From assembly GCF_020176955.2 (NCBI RefSeq), contig NZ_JAIUCZ020000007.1:186001-250000 (forward strand): a stretch of DNA of 64,000 bases. Reading direction: 5' to 3'. How positions within the stretch are numbered: the first letter of the stretch is position 1; each line of letters begins with the position of its first letter. Positions 25,695-33,490 of the stretch are shown here, piece after piece. This DNA comes from Nocardia sp. alder85J. GTDB lineage: Bacteria; Actinomycetota; Actinomycetes; Mycobacteriales; Mycobacteriaceae. A program made the position numbers and the translations under genes. The notes beneath the pieces are model-generated. The model saw only the letters and a list, made by a program, of their open reading frames with translations. It had not been told where the DNA came from and made no database searches.

Positions 25695-26171
25695 CTACAG
25701 GTCGATGGCCTTGCCCGACAGGCACGTCACCAGATCGTCGAACACGACCAGCATCGTCTCCTCGTCGTTGGTGGCCAGCCAGCGCAGGACCGCGCCCTGG
25801 AGCACCGACATCGAGTAGGCGGCGATCGACTCGGCGGGCTCCAGCCACTGGGTGGCCGACCGGTCCGCACACATGTTCAGAAATGCCACAGCCTCGGCAT
25901 CCATCTCCCGGAACCGGGCCGTGATGGCCGGATCCGCGAAACAACTGCCGCGATTCTCCCAGCGCCGCCGCAGCGCGGCGATCGTGGATTCGTAGCCACG
26001 GATCTGCTTCTCCGGGGCGTCGATGATCGTCGGCCAGAATGCACTCACGCCGGCGTGCAGCAACACCCGCAGCGCCCTCGTACCGGAGAATTCGAGTGCT
26101 TCGGCCGCCTTCTCGACCGCCTCTTCGATCGCCGGCCGAGGCCTGGCGATCACTTCCCTGCTTGCACTCAA
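25695..26171 (-). CDS. TetR-family ligand-binding domain without a visible DNA-binding domain
   Basis: About 158 residues resemble the C-terminal domain of a TetR regulator: ALRVLLHAGVSAFWPTIIDA, EKQIRGYESTIAALRRRW and SMSVLQGAVLRWLATNDEET. The usual 50-residue helix-turn-helix is absent. The frame stays open upstream to 26312, but that part (VGDRGGRRRSAPVAWDA) is not HTH-like, and no other minus frame supplies one. TTG 26171 is a guess at the start. This could be a truncated regulator or a pseudogene. It lies 46 bases before the aldolase-like gene on the same strand. Confidence 0.5.
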   Translation of the reverse strand: MSASREVIARPRPAIEEAVEKAAEALEFSGTRALRVLLHAGVSAFWPTIIDAPEKQIRGYESTIAALRRRWENRGSCFADPAITARFREMDAEAVAFLNMCADRSATQWLEPAESIAAYSMSVLQGAVLRWLATNDEETMLVVFDDLVTCLSGKAIDL

Positions 26172-26603
26172 CGACGACTCCCTCGGGCGGACAACTCTCG
26201 CGCGCTGACCTCTTGCGAAGCACTGGCTTTCCTGCGCGTCCCAGGCGACGGGCGCTGATCGTCTTCGACCGCCCCGGTCGCCAACCCGGCCGACCCGTTC
26301 ACCATCCACCAATGTTAACGATTTTTCTGGATTCGTGACCAGGATCGATCCCGGTAACAGACCGTAAGAATGTTTTGTTACCCATTCGGTACGCTGCCGC
26401 GACCGACCGGAGACGAGATACCGACTCGCACGATCGCATCCCTCGCCGTCACCTGGACAATCGTATGAAAAGCGCGCACTCTACCATGCGGGTACGACCG
26501 ACCATGTGATGCAGAACACATACCACCATCGCTGGCGACCCGCTACTCCACTGTTCCGGGGAACGACACCCGGGCGACACCGCCAGGCACCTAGCCTGGA
26601 TTG
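26172..26603. other. Gene-poor, AT-richer interval with an inverted repeat
   Basis: I see no confident gene here. Around 26310-26400 the sequence becomes clearly AT-richer than the rest of the window. GGTAACA (26353-26359) and TGTTACC (26376-26382) form a perfect seven-base dyad with a 16-base spacer, suited to a promoter operator. The region may also once have held the N-terminus of the neighbouring TetR gene. Confidence 0.4.
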
Positions 26604-27347
26604 GTGAGCAGCGCGCAACACGATCAGTTCCTCATCTCCGGCACGTTCAACTTCCGCGATGTCGGCGGGCTGCGGGCCGCCGACGGCGCCAAGGTGCGCG
26701 GCGGCGTGCTGCTGCGCTCGGCGCAACTGGGCCGGGTCGACGCCGACGGGCACGCCACCCTGCGGGAGCTCGGCGTCGCCACCGTGTTCGACCTCCGCGG
26801 CCTGCTGGAGATCGAACATCTGGGCGCGGACGCGCTGCCGGACGAGGTGCGCCTGGTGGTGTCACCGTTCGATCCGGAACTCGGCCGCACCCCGCCGCAC
26901 GAGATGGAGGTCGCCCCCGTCGACGCCCGGCAGGGGATGCACGACGTGTACCGGGCCTTCCCGCTGATGCCACCGGCCGGTGCGGCCATCACCGCGATCG
27001 CCGAATCGGTGGTCCGCGGCGACGGCGCGGTGCTGGTGCACTGCGCCGCGGGCAAGGACCGCACCGGCTGGGCCATCGCCACCCTGCTGCGCGCGGTCGG
27101 CGTGATCGAGGCCGAGACGGTGGCGGACTACCTGCGCAGCAACGCCGCCGTCGACGCGCTGCGCCAGGACGTCGTCCGGAACGGGCGCGCGGAACTGCCG
27201 CCGGAGGTGCTCGGGGTCAGCGCCGAGTATCTCGCCGCCGCAACGGCGTCCATGCACGACAACTACGGCGATCTGGACGGTTATCTGGCGGCCATCGGCC
27301 TCACCCCGGAACTGCGGACCGGACTGCGCACCCGGCTGCTGGAATGA
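26604..27347 (+). CDS. PtpB-like protein-tyrosine/serine phosphatase
   Basis: A 247-residue DUSP-like phosphatase of the mycobacterial PtpB family. The P-loop is HCAAGKDRTGWAIATLL (C-x5-R). The N-terminal signature FNFRDVGGLRAADGAKVRGG and LLRSAQLGRVDADGHATLRE, plus VFDLRGLLEIEHLGAD, are characteristic. The C-terminal helix ends YGDLDGYLAAIGLTPELRTG. A TAGCCT -10 element lies six bases before the GTG, so the message is probably leaderless. It converges with the AMP-binding gene five bases away. Some relatives dephosphorylate phosphoinositides. Confidence 0.9.
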   Translation: MSSAQHDQFLISGTFNFRDVGGLRAADGAKVRGGVLLRSAQLGRVDADGHATLRELGVATVFDLRGLLEIEHLGADALPDEVRLVVSPFDPELGRTPPHEMEVAPVDARQGMHDVYRAFPLMPPAGAAITAIAESVVRGDGAVLVHCAAGKDRTGWAIATLLRAVGVIEAETVADYLRSNAAVDALRQDVVRNGRAELPPEVLGVSAEYLAAATASMHDNYGDLDGYLAAIGLTPELRTGLRTRLLE

Positions 27348-27351
27348 GCTG

Positions 27352-28575
27352 TCAGCCCAGCGGTTCCGGCACCGGCGCGGTGCGCACCAGGCCGGTGCCG
27401 TCGATGCGGACCTGATTGCCGGTGTGGAACCAGGTTCCGGTGAACCGGGATTCGGTCGCCTCCGGGTCCTGCCAGTACCGGCGGGTGACATTCGGTCCGC
27501 GACAGAGCAGTTCACCCTGACCGCCCTCGGCGCCCGGCCCCCACAGTGCCAGTTCGGTTCCGCCGAAAGGGAATCCGAGGACCTCCGCGCCGGGCAGGGC
27601 GCCGTCGACGGTCGCCAGCCCGATACCGCTGGTCTCGGTGGCGCCCCAGACAGACCACTGCCGGGCCAGCGGGAACACCTCGCGCAGCGCGGTCGTGACG
27701 GGTTCGGCGGCGGCGCCCGGCGCTTCGGGCCGCCGCCCGGCGGTACAGATCTGACGCACCCCCTCGGCCCGCAGTCCGGCCAGTTCCGAGAGCAGTCCGG
27801 CGAAGATTCGACGTGTCGCCGACACTTGATCGATCCGTTCGGCCACAATGGCTTCCGCGGCACGGGCGGGATCTGGAGCGAGCACCACCGTGCCGCCCAC
27901 GGCGAAGGTCGGCAGCAACTGGTCCACGCATCCGCCCGCGTGCGCCAGCGGCAGCAGCACCAGATTGCGCAGTCCGTCGGTGGGCAGGTCCAGCGCGCCC
28001 ACCACCGAGCGGATGGCCGACAGCAGGTTCTCGTTGGTCAGCTCCACCCCCTTCGGGGCGTCCGACGCGCTGCGGGAGGTGTAACACAGCAGCGCCAGCT
28101 CGGACAGTGAGGCACCGTCGTCGATGTAGGCGGCGCCGTCCGGGAGGGTTCCGGTGGCCTCCAGCACGAAATCCGCGCAGCTGTCCGAGAGCACTTGCGC
28201 GGCAACATCGTCGGGCAGGCCGTCGTGCACCGGCACCGGCACCGCGCCGGACAGCAGCGCACCGAGGAAGGCGCGCACCCAGCGCGCACCCACCGGCATC
28301 CGGACCGCGACCCGGTCGCCGTAGCCGATGCCGCGCTCCTGCAACCCGCCGGCGATCCGGGAGGCCGAGTGCCACAGCTGCCGGTAGGTCAGCCGGGGGC
28401 CGCCGATCTCCACCACGGCCTCCCGGTTGCCGAAGGCGTGCACCTGCACATCGAGCAGTTCGGTGACGGCGGGATTGAGGTTGCCGTAGCGCAGGACCCC
28501 GTCGGCGCCGCGGGCAAGAGGGTTGTCACACCATGGATTTCGCGACGCGGGGTACTCCACCAACAAGTGCGACAT
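27352..28575 (-). CDS. ANL-superfamily AMP-binding protein lacking the C-terminal domain
   Basis: A 407-residue adenylate-forming-fold protein. The N-terminal domain is present (LTYRQLWHSASRIAGGLQER, GDRVAVRMPVGARWVRAFLG, and the A5-like VWGATETSGIGLATVDGALP). The phosphate loop is unusual: CYTSRSASDAPKGVELT, where YTSGTTGxPKGV is normal. The chain ends at MGR-region equivalents (WFHTGNQVRIDGTGLVRTAP), so the mobile C-terminal domain with the catalytic lysine is missing. Usual length is above 500. It may be decayed, or may bind without ligating. It follows the crotonase gene by 89 bases on the same strand. Confidence 0.8.
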   Translation of the reverse strand: MSHLLVEYPASRNPWCDNPLARGADGVLRYGNLNPAVTELLDVQVHAFGNREAVVEIGGPRLTYRQLWHSASRIAGGLQERGIGYGDRVAVRMPVGARWVRAFLGALLSGAVPVPVHDGLPDDVAAQVLSDSCADFVLEATGTLPDGAAYIDDGASLSELALLCYTSRSASDAPKGVELTNENLLSAIRSVVGALDLPTDGLRNLVLLPLAHAGGCVDQLLPTFAVGGTVVLAPDPARAAEAIVAERIDQVSATRRIFAGLLSELAGLRAEGVRQICTAGRRPEAPGAAAEPVTTALREVFPLARQWSVWGATETSGIGLATVDGALPGAEVLGFPFGGTELALWGPGAEGGQGELLCRGPNVTRRYWQDPEATESRFTGTWFHTGNQVRIDGTGLVRTAPVPEPLG

Positions 28576-28607
28576 GCGTCCCTCCGAGTGCCTCGATGTG
28601 GCGGCAC

Positions 28608-28650
28608 CTGTGACTATATGACGCAGATCACAGCTATGTCGGCATAGTCA
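28608..28650. promoter_or_regulatory. Two overlapping inverted repeats upstream of the AMP-binding gene
   Basis: CTGTGA (28608-28613) pairs with TCACAG (28628-28633), and TGACTAT (28611-28617) pairs with ATAGTCA (28644-28650). Both are perfect. They sit 33-75 bases upstream of the AMP-binding gene start and directly behind the stop of the crotonase gene. The segment is an AT-rich island and could be an operator or an mRNA structure. Confidence 0.3.
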
Positions 28651-28663
28651 GGTAAACACCGTG

Positions 28664-29458
28664 TCACCGTCCGGTGTAGGTGGCCTTTCCCGGACCGTCG
28701 GTCAGGAAACTCTGTACCGCACCGCGCAGGTCGTCGGTGCCGAACAGCTCGCCGGAGACCTCCAGGGTCACCGAATCCGCCTGTGCCACACCACCGGAAC
28801 GCCAGGCACCCACGATCCGCTTGGTGGCGGCGTGGGCCCGGGTGGGACCGTCGGCCAGGCGCTGCACCAGACTGCGGGCGACGGTGTCGACGTCGTCGTG
28901 CACGGCATTGACCACACCCCAGTCGGCCAGTGTCGCCGCGTCGTAGAGATCGCCGGTCATCACCAGCTCCCGGGCCCGGCCGGAACCGGCGCGCTCGGCC
29001 AGCCGCTGCGGGCCGCCCATCGAGGGGGTCAGCCCGACCACCGTCTCCACCAGCCCGAACTTCGCCTTCGGCGCGGCCAGGATGATGTCGCAGGCCAGCG
29101 CGATCTCGAAGGCCGCGGTGAGGGTGAGCCCGTGCGCGGCGAACACCACCGGACAGGGCAGCGCCTCCAGCGGATGCACGATCCCCGCGAACAGGGTGCG
29201 CCACAGCTGCGCGCCCTCGGCCGTGCTCAATCCCTCGAAGACGTGCACGTCGACCCCGCCCGAGACCACCTTGCCGTCCGCGCGCAGCAGCACCGCGCGC
29301 GGCGGCGCCGCGGTCAGTTCCGCGATGTCGGCGGCGAGCGCGTCGAGCAGTGCCTTGTCGAACAGGTTCAGCGGCGGGTGATCGACGCTGATCACCGCCA
29401 CCTCGGCGCCGGTCGGCGTCTCGATGCGCTCCAGCCGAGTGGGTTTGGTTTCGCTCAT
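28664..29458 (-). CDS. Enoyl-CoA hydratase/isomerase-family protein
   Basis: A 264-residue crotonase-fold protein. AVLLRADGKVVSGGVDVHVF carries the first oxyanion-hole strand. The second, normally GxxxGGG, reads AHGLTLTAAFEIALACDIIL, where Gly residues are replaced by Thr/Ala. FGLVETVVGLTPSMGGPQRL gives the catalytic glutamate position of hydratases. It stands upstream of the AMP-binding gene in the same direction, so both may act on one CoA or AMP-linked acyl substrate. It diverges from the glutathione-transferase-like gene by 44 bases. Confidence 0.88.
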   Translation of the reverse strand: MSETKPTRLERIETPTGAEVAVISVDHPPLNLFDKALLDALAADIAELTAAPPRAVLLRADGKVVSGGVDVHVFEGLSTAEGAQLWRTLFAGIVHPLEALPCPVVFAAHGLTLTAAFEIALACDIILAAPKAKFGLVETVVGLTPSMGGPQRLAERAGSGRARELVMTGDLYDAATLADWGVVNAVHDDVDTVARSLVQRLADGPTRAHAATKRIVGAWRSGGVAQADSVTLEVSGELFGTDDLRGAVQSFLTDGPGKATYTGR

Positions 29459-29502
29459 GCCGCGAATCTAGCGGGAGGCGCCCGATCTGCCAGACTGGCC
29501 GG

Positions 29503-30549
29503 GTGGAGAGTTCGGGAAGCGGCGCGTTCACGCGCGACACCAACTACATCACCACCCGGATCACCGCCGACGGCCGCGACGGCTATCCGGTCGAGCCGGG
29601 CCGATATCGGCTGGTGGCGGCGCGCGCCTGTCCCTGGGCCAACCGGACCCTGATCGTCCGGCGACTGCTCGGGCTGGAGGACGCGCTGTCGCTGGGGTTG
29701 TGCGGGCCGACCCACGACCAACGCAGCTGGACCTTCGATCTGGACCCGGGCGAGGTCGATCCGGTCCTCGGCATCCATTTCCTGCGCGACGCCTATCTGG
29801 CCCGCTTCCCCGACTATCCGCGCGGCATCACGGTGCCCGCGATCGTCGAGGTGCCGACCGGCGAGGTGGTCACCAACGACTATGCGCAGATGACCCTGGA
29901 CTTCACCACCGAGTGGACCGCCCACCACCGGCCCGGCGCCCCCGACCTGTACCCGGACGCGCTGCGCGACGAGATCGACGAGGTGAACCGGCTGGTCTAC
30001 AGCGAGGTCAACAACGGGGTCTACCGTTGCGGTTTCGCCGGCGGGCAGCAGGCGTACGAGGCCGCCTACGACCGGCTGTTCACCGCGCTGGACCAGCTGT
30101 CGGAGCGGCTCACCAGCCGCCGCTACCTGGTGGGCGAGGCCATCACCGAGGCGGACGTCCGGCTGTTCACCACGCTGGTCCGCTTCGACGCGGTGTACCA
30201 CGGGCATTTCAAGTGCAATCGCGAGAAGCTCGTCGAGCTGCCGGTGCTGTGGGCCTACGCGCGAGATCTGTTCCAGACCCCCGGTTTCGGCGACACCGTC
30301 GACTTCCCGCAGATCAAAGAGCACTACTACGTGGTGCACACCGGCATCAACCCGACCGGGATCGTCCCCAAGGGCCCCGACCTCTCCGGCTGGCACACCC
30401 CGCACGGCCGGGAAGCCCTGGGCGGGAAGCCCTTCGGTGACGGCACCCCGCCCGGCCCGCCGCCGGTGCCGGAGTGGGTGCCCGGCGAACAGATCACTGC
30501 CACAACGAGATCCCGGCGAGCGGCTCAGGCCGGGCCGACGCCGCCGTAG
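29503..30549 (+). CDS. Glutathionyl-hydroquinone reductase-like GST (Xi class)
   Basis: A 348-residue thioredoxin-fold/helical transferase. The active cysteine is in AARACPWANRTLIVRRLLGL (CPWA), and the C-terminal helical domain contains LVGEAITEADVRLFTTLVRF and the Xi-class HFKCNREKLVELP. In mycothiol-using actinobacteria such proteins probably act as mycothiol-dependent reductases of quinone or chlorinated conjugates; that is inference. The GTG start at 29503 follows a GGGAGG 20 bases earlier, and an unstructured Pro-rich tail ends the protein. Its 3' end overlaps the convergent VOC gene by 25 bases. Confidence 0.9.
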   Translation: MESSGSGAFTRDTNYITTRITADGRDGYPVEPGRYRLVAARACPWANRTLIVRRLLGLEDALSLGLCGPTHDQRSWTFDLDPGEVDPVLGIHFLRDAYLARFPDYPRGITVPAIVEVPTGEVVTNDYAQMTLDFTTEWTAHHRPGAPDLYPDALRDEIDEVNRLVYSEVNNGVYRCGFAGGQQAYEAAYDRLFTALDQLSERLTSRRYLVGEAITEADVRLFTTLVRFDAVYHGHFKCNREKLVELPVLWAYARDLFQTPGFGDTVDFPQIKEHYYVVHTGINPTGIVPKGPDLSGWHTPHGREALGGKPFGDGTPPGPPPVPEWVPGEQITATTRSRRAAQAGPTPP

Positions 30550-30941
30550 GTGCCGAAGCTCCAGTACACCCCTTCGGGGTCACGGCAGGTGAAGCCGCGG
30601 GAGCCGTAGTCCTCGTCGCGGAGCTCACCGGTGATGGTGGCGCCGGCCGCTCGTGCGCGCGCATACAGTTCGTCGGGGTTGTCGACGACGATGTACACCG
30701 AGCCGGTGCCCGGTGGCAGTTGTTTCAAGGACATGCCCTCGCGCACGGAGCCGAGCATGATGCCGCCGCCACCCGGCCAGGCCAGTTCGGCGTGGTCGAC
30801 GGTGTCGCCGTCGCCGTAGCGGGCCCGCTGCACGAAGCCGAACGCGGTTTCCAGGAAGGCGATCGCGGCGGGCGCGTCGCGATAGACGAAGGACGGCCAC
30901 AGCGGGGCCGTCACGGTGGTGGTGCTCGGGTTCTCGGTCAT
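30525..30941 (-). CDS. VOC-superfamily (glyoxalase-like) protein
   Basis: A 138-residue VOC protein with paired beta-alpha-beta-beta-beta modules: LWPSFVYRDAPAAIAFLETA (module 1), then GTGSVYIVVDNPDELYARAR and GSRGFTCRDPEGVYWSFGTY (module 2). It resembles the PhnB/DUF1428-like group. The stop is at 30525. It follows the AraC regulator by only four bases in the same operon, so it is probably under that regulator or senses its ligand. Confidence 0.87.
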   Translation of the reverse strand: MTENPSTTTVTAPLWPSFVYRDAPAAIAFLETAFGFVQRARYGDGDTVDHAELAWPGGGGIMLGSVREGMSLKQLPPGTGSVYIVVDNPDELYARARAAGATITGELRDEDYGSRGFTCRDPEGVYWSFGTYGGVGPA

Positions 30942-30945
30942 GTCG

Positions 30946-31812
30946 TCAGCCTTTCACCGGGTCGGTGTCATGGTCTTGGACGAATGGGAAGCTCTCCCGG
31001 GCCAGCCACCGCGACGGTGGCAGGCCCGCCATCTCACGCCACTCCCTGGCCATGTGGGCCTGGTCGTAGTAACCGGCCGCGGCCGCCACCGCGGCGATGG
31101 CCGCACCCGGGCGGCGCAGCAGCAGGTGTGAGCGTTCGAACCGGGTCAGCCGGTCGGCGTCCTTCGGGGTGATGCCGAATTCCGAACCGAATCTGATAGC
31201 GAGATTCCTTCTGCTCCAACCTATTTCGTCGGCCACGGCGGCGACCGGGCGACGCCGTGCCGGATCGGTGAGCAGCCGCCACGCGCAGTGCAGGTTCGGG
31301 TCGAGCTCGATGTCGTCGACACGCCGCAGCAGGATCTCGTCCAGCACCGCGAACCGGCGGGCCCAGTCGCCGGTGGCCGCGAGCCGTTCCCGCAGTTCCA
31401 CCGCCCGCGCACCCAGCAGGTCGGTGAGGTCCACCAGCCACGAGCCGAGTTCGGCGGCGGGCCGGCCGAACAGCGCCCGCGAGCCCAGCGGGGTCAGCGC
31501 CAGCTGCACACCGTGCTGATATCCGCGGTGCGCGATCAGCGCCGGACGGGTGGTCAGCCCGCTGGCCAGGGCGTTCCAGCGGCCGGCGGGCTGGGCCGGA
31601 TGCGGCGAGAGCGGCATGTCGATCGGCTCGTCGATGGTCACGATCACCGTCAGCGTGGTCGACGGCATCCCGATGTGCACGCCCGGTTCGAAGCCGCGCA
31701 GCAGGTAGCCGTCGTAGCCGCGGACGTAGCGCCGCAGCCGCGGATGGGGCAATCCCCTGGCTCCCTCGGAGGTGCCGCACACAGGTTCACCGTAGGCGGC
31801 CGTGGGCATCAC
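30946..31812 (-). CDS. AraC-family transcriptional regulator
   Basis: A 288-residue regulator. The N-terminal 160 residues are a ligand/dimer domain (HIGMPSTTLTVIVTIDEPID, then YQHGVQLALTPLGSRALFG). The C-terminal AraC double HTH reads PVAAVADEIGWSRRNLAIRF, GITPKDADRLTRFERSHLLL, AAAAGYYDQAHMAREWREMA. Family hallmarks (GYYDQAHM, F-x-P-equivalent LPPSRWL) are present. It is the first gene of a two-gene unit with the VOC protein. Confidence 0.92.
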   Translation of the reverse strand: MMPTAAYGEPVCGTSEGARGLPHPRLRRYVRGYDGYLLRGFEPGVHIGMPSTTLTVIVTIDEPIDMPLSPHPAQPAGRWNALASGLTTRPALIAHRGYQHGVQLALTPLGSRALFGRPAAELGSWLVDLTDLLGARAVELRERLAATGDWARRFAVLDEILLRRVDDIELDPNLHCAWRLLTDPARRRPVAAVADEIGWSRRNLAIRFGSEFGITPKDADRLTRFERSHLLLRRPGAAIAAVAAAAGYYDQAHMAREWREMAGLPPSRWLARESFPFVQDHDTDPVKG

Positions 31813-31871
31813 GGAAAGTGTCGCCGGATCCCGATAGAGTTTCGGGAGCGCACCGCACGAGAGGGGTTGCC

Positions 31872-32573
31872 ATGTACAAGGCCGGCTTGGAGAAGGCCGT
31901 GGTGTCGGGGCTGGACAATGCGTCCCAGCTACAGGCGCCGGCGGTCGCCAAGTATGTCGAGCGGCTACGACGCGCTCACCCCGCGGAGAGTCCGGCCCAG
32001 ATCGTCGGGCGGCTGGAGCGGCAGTACCTCACCACCGTCACCACCAGCGGCACCGCCGTCGGCGCCACCGCCGCGGTCCCCGGCGTGGGCACCTTCACCG
32101 CGCTGGCGGCGATGAGCGCGGAGACGGCCTTCTTCCTGGAGGCGTCGGCGCTGTTCACCCTCGCCGTGGCCGCGGTGCACGGCATCGCCCCCGACGATGC
32201 CGAACGCCGGCGTGCGCTGGTGCTCGCGGTGGTGCTGGGCGAGAGCGGCATGCAGATCGTGGAGAAGAACGTCGGGCGTACCGCCAAGAACTGGGGCGAC
32301 CTGCTGGCCACCAAGATTCCCGGGATCAGCGCGATGAACGACTCGCTGCTGAAGCGATTCGTGGTGCAGTTCCTGGCCAAACGCAGCGCACTGATGGTCG
32401 GCAAGGTGATTCCGGCCGGAATCGGCGCGGCCATCGGCGGGTTCGGCAACCGCGCGCTGGGCCGGCGCACGATCGACAACGCGCGCAAGGCATTCGGGCC
32501 CGCCCCGGCTGGCTTTCCGCGGCCGACCGTCATCGATGCCGATCCGCTGCCGGTGCTGGACGATCCGCGATGA
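31872..32573 (+). CDS. EcsC-family protein
   Basis: A 233-residue protein resembling the EcsC family. Its Gly-rich amphipathic segments (TAVGATAAVPGVGTFTALAA, KVIPAGIGAAIGGFGNRALG) are typical. The family is associated with ABC systems and membranes but has no defined enzymatic role. ATG 31872 with GAGGGG upstream is chosen over the open frame reaching 31818. The stop overlaps the start of the ABC ATPase gene by four bases (ATGA), so the EcsC protein, ATPase and permease form one coupled operon. Confidence 0.85.
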   Translation: MYKAGLEKAVVSGLDNASQLQAPAVAKYVERLRRAHPAESPAQIVGRLERQYLTTVTTSGTAVGATAAVPGVGTFTALAAMSAETAFFLEASALFTLAVAAVHGIAPDDAERRRALVLAVVLGESGMQIVEKNVGRTAKNWGDLLATKIPGISAMNDSLLKRFVVQFLAKRSALMVGKVIPAGIGAAIGGFGNRALGRRTIDNARKAFGPAPAGFPRPTVIDADPLPVLDDPR

Positions 32574-33490
32574 GCCGTTCCCGCCCGCCCGCGGTCACCG
32601 CCACCCGCCTGACCAAGCATTTCGAGACCACGATCGCGGTGCACGAGGTGAGTTTCACCGTGCCGACCGGATCCGTCACCGCGCTCGTCGGGCCGGAGAG
32701 CGCCGGCAAGTCCACCGTCGTCGGGCTCCTGCTGGGTCTCGTGACGCCCACCTCGGGCAGCCGCACGATCGTGGGCCGGGCGGGAGCGGTACTGGATCCG
32801 CGCGGCGTGCAGCCGGGCAGCACCGTGCGTGGTCAGCTGCGCATCTACGCCGGGGCCGCCGGTGCCCCCGACGAGCAGGTCGACGCGCTGCTGGCCCGGA
32901 CCGGGCTGGCCGAGCTCGCGCCGCAGCGTGTGCGCACGCTCTCCACGGCCCAGCAGACCCGGCTCGCGGTCGCGATCGCCCTGCTGGGCGATCCGCCGGT
33001 GCTGGTGCTCGACGACCCGTTCGACGGGCTCGAGGCCGCCGACCGCACCTGGCTGGCCGAACTGTTGCGCGGATACCTCCGCCGCGGCGGCACCGCGGTG
33101 CTCACCGCGCAGAGTCTGGCCGCGGTGGTGCCGATCGCCGACCAGTTGATCGTGCTGAGCGAGGGTGCGGTGGTGTACGAGGGCACCCCGCGCAAACTGC
33201 GCCGCAGCCATCCCGACCGGCTGATCGTCGGCGCCTCCAGTCCGATCGCGCTGGCCACGGCGCTGGCCGCCTACGGTTTCACCGATACGGTGATGCGCTC
33301 CGACGGCCGGTTGGCGGTCGCCGAGGCCGGCCGCAAGGACATCGAGAACGCCGCCCTCGCCGCCCGGGTGCAGCTGACCGAGCTCGTTCCCGAACCCGTG
33401 CACCCGGATCGGGTGCTGGCCGCGCTCACCCGCGGTATGCCGGTGTCGGTTCCCCCCGTCCCGACGAGCCCGTACGGAATGCCACGATGA
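32570..33490 (+). CDS. ABC transporter ATP-binding protein with degenerate motifs
   Basis: A 306-residue NBD. Walker A is good (GPESAGKST, residues 41-49). The signature LSGGQ is LSTAQ (124-128), Walker B ends VLVLDD (144-149) with Asp149 in place of the catalytic Glu, and the H-loop is Q181 (LTAQS) instead of His. A C-terminal extension of about 80 residues follows. Such changes predict slow or no hydrolysis, as in ABC proteins that work as gates or regulators. It is translationally coupled both to EcsC upstream and to the permease downstream (ATGA overlaps). Confidence 0.85.
   Translation: MSRSRPPAVTATRLTKHFETTIAVHEVSFTVPTGSVTALVGPESAGKSTVVGLLLGLVTPTSGSRTIVGRAGAVLDPRGVQPGSTVRGQLRIYAGAAGAPDEQVDALLARTGLAELAPQRVRTLSTAQQTRLAVAIALLGDPPVLVLDDPFDGLEAADRTWLAELLRGYLRRGGTAVLTAQSLAAVVPIADQLIVLSEGAVVYEGTPRKLRRSHPDRLIVGASSPIALATALAAYGFTDTVMRSDGRLAVAEAGRKDIENAALAARVQLTELVPEPVHPDRVLAALTRGMPVSVPPVPTSPYGMPR

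Noticed and set aside
28608..28633. Possible CRP box (TGTGA...TCACA)
   Set aside because: The spacer between TGTGA and TCACA is 14 bases rather than the 6 of a CRP site, so it is listed only as an inverted repeat.
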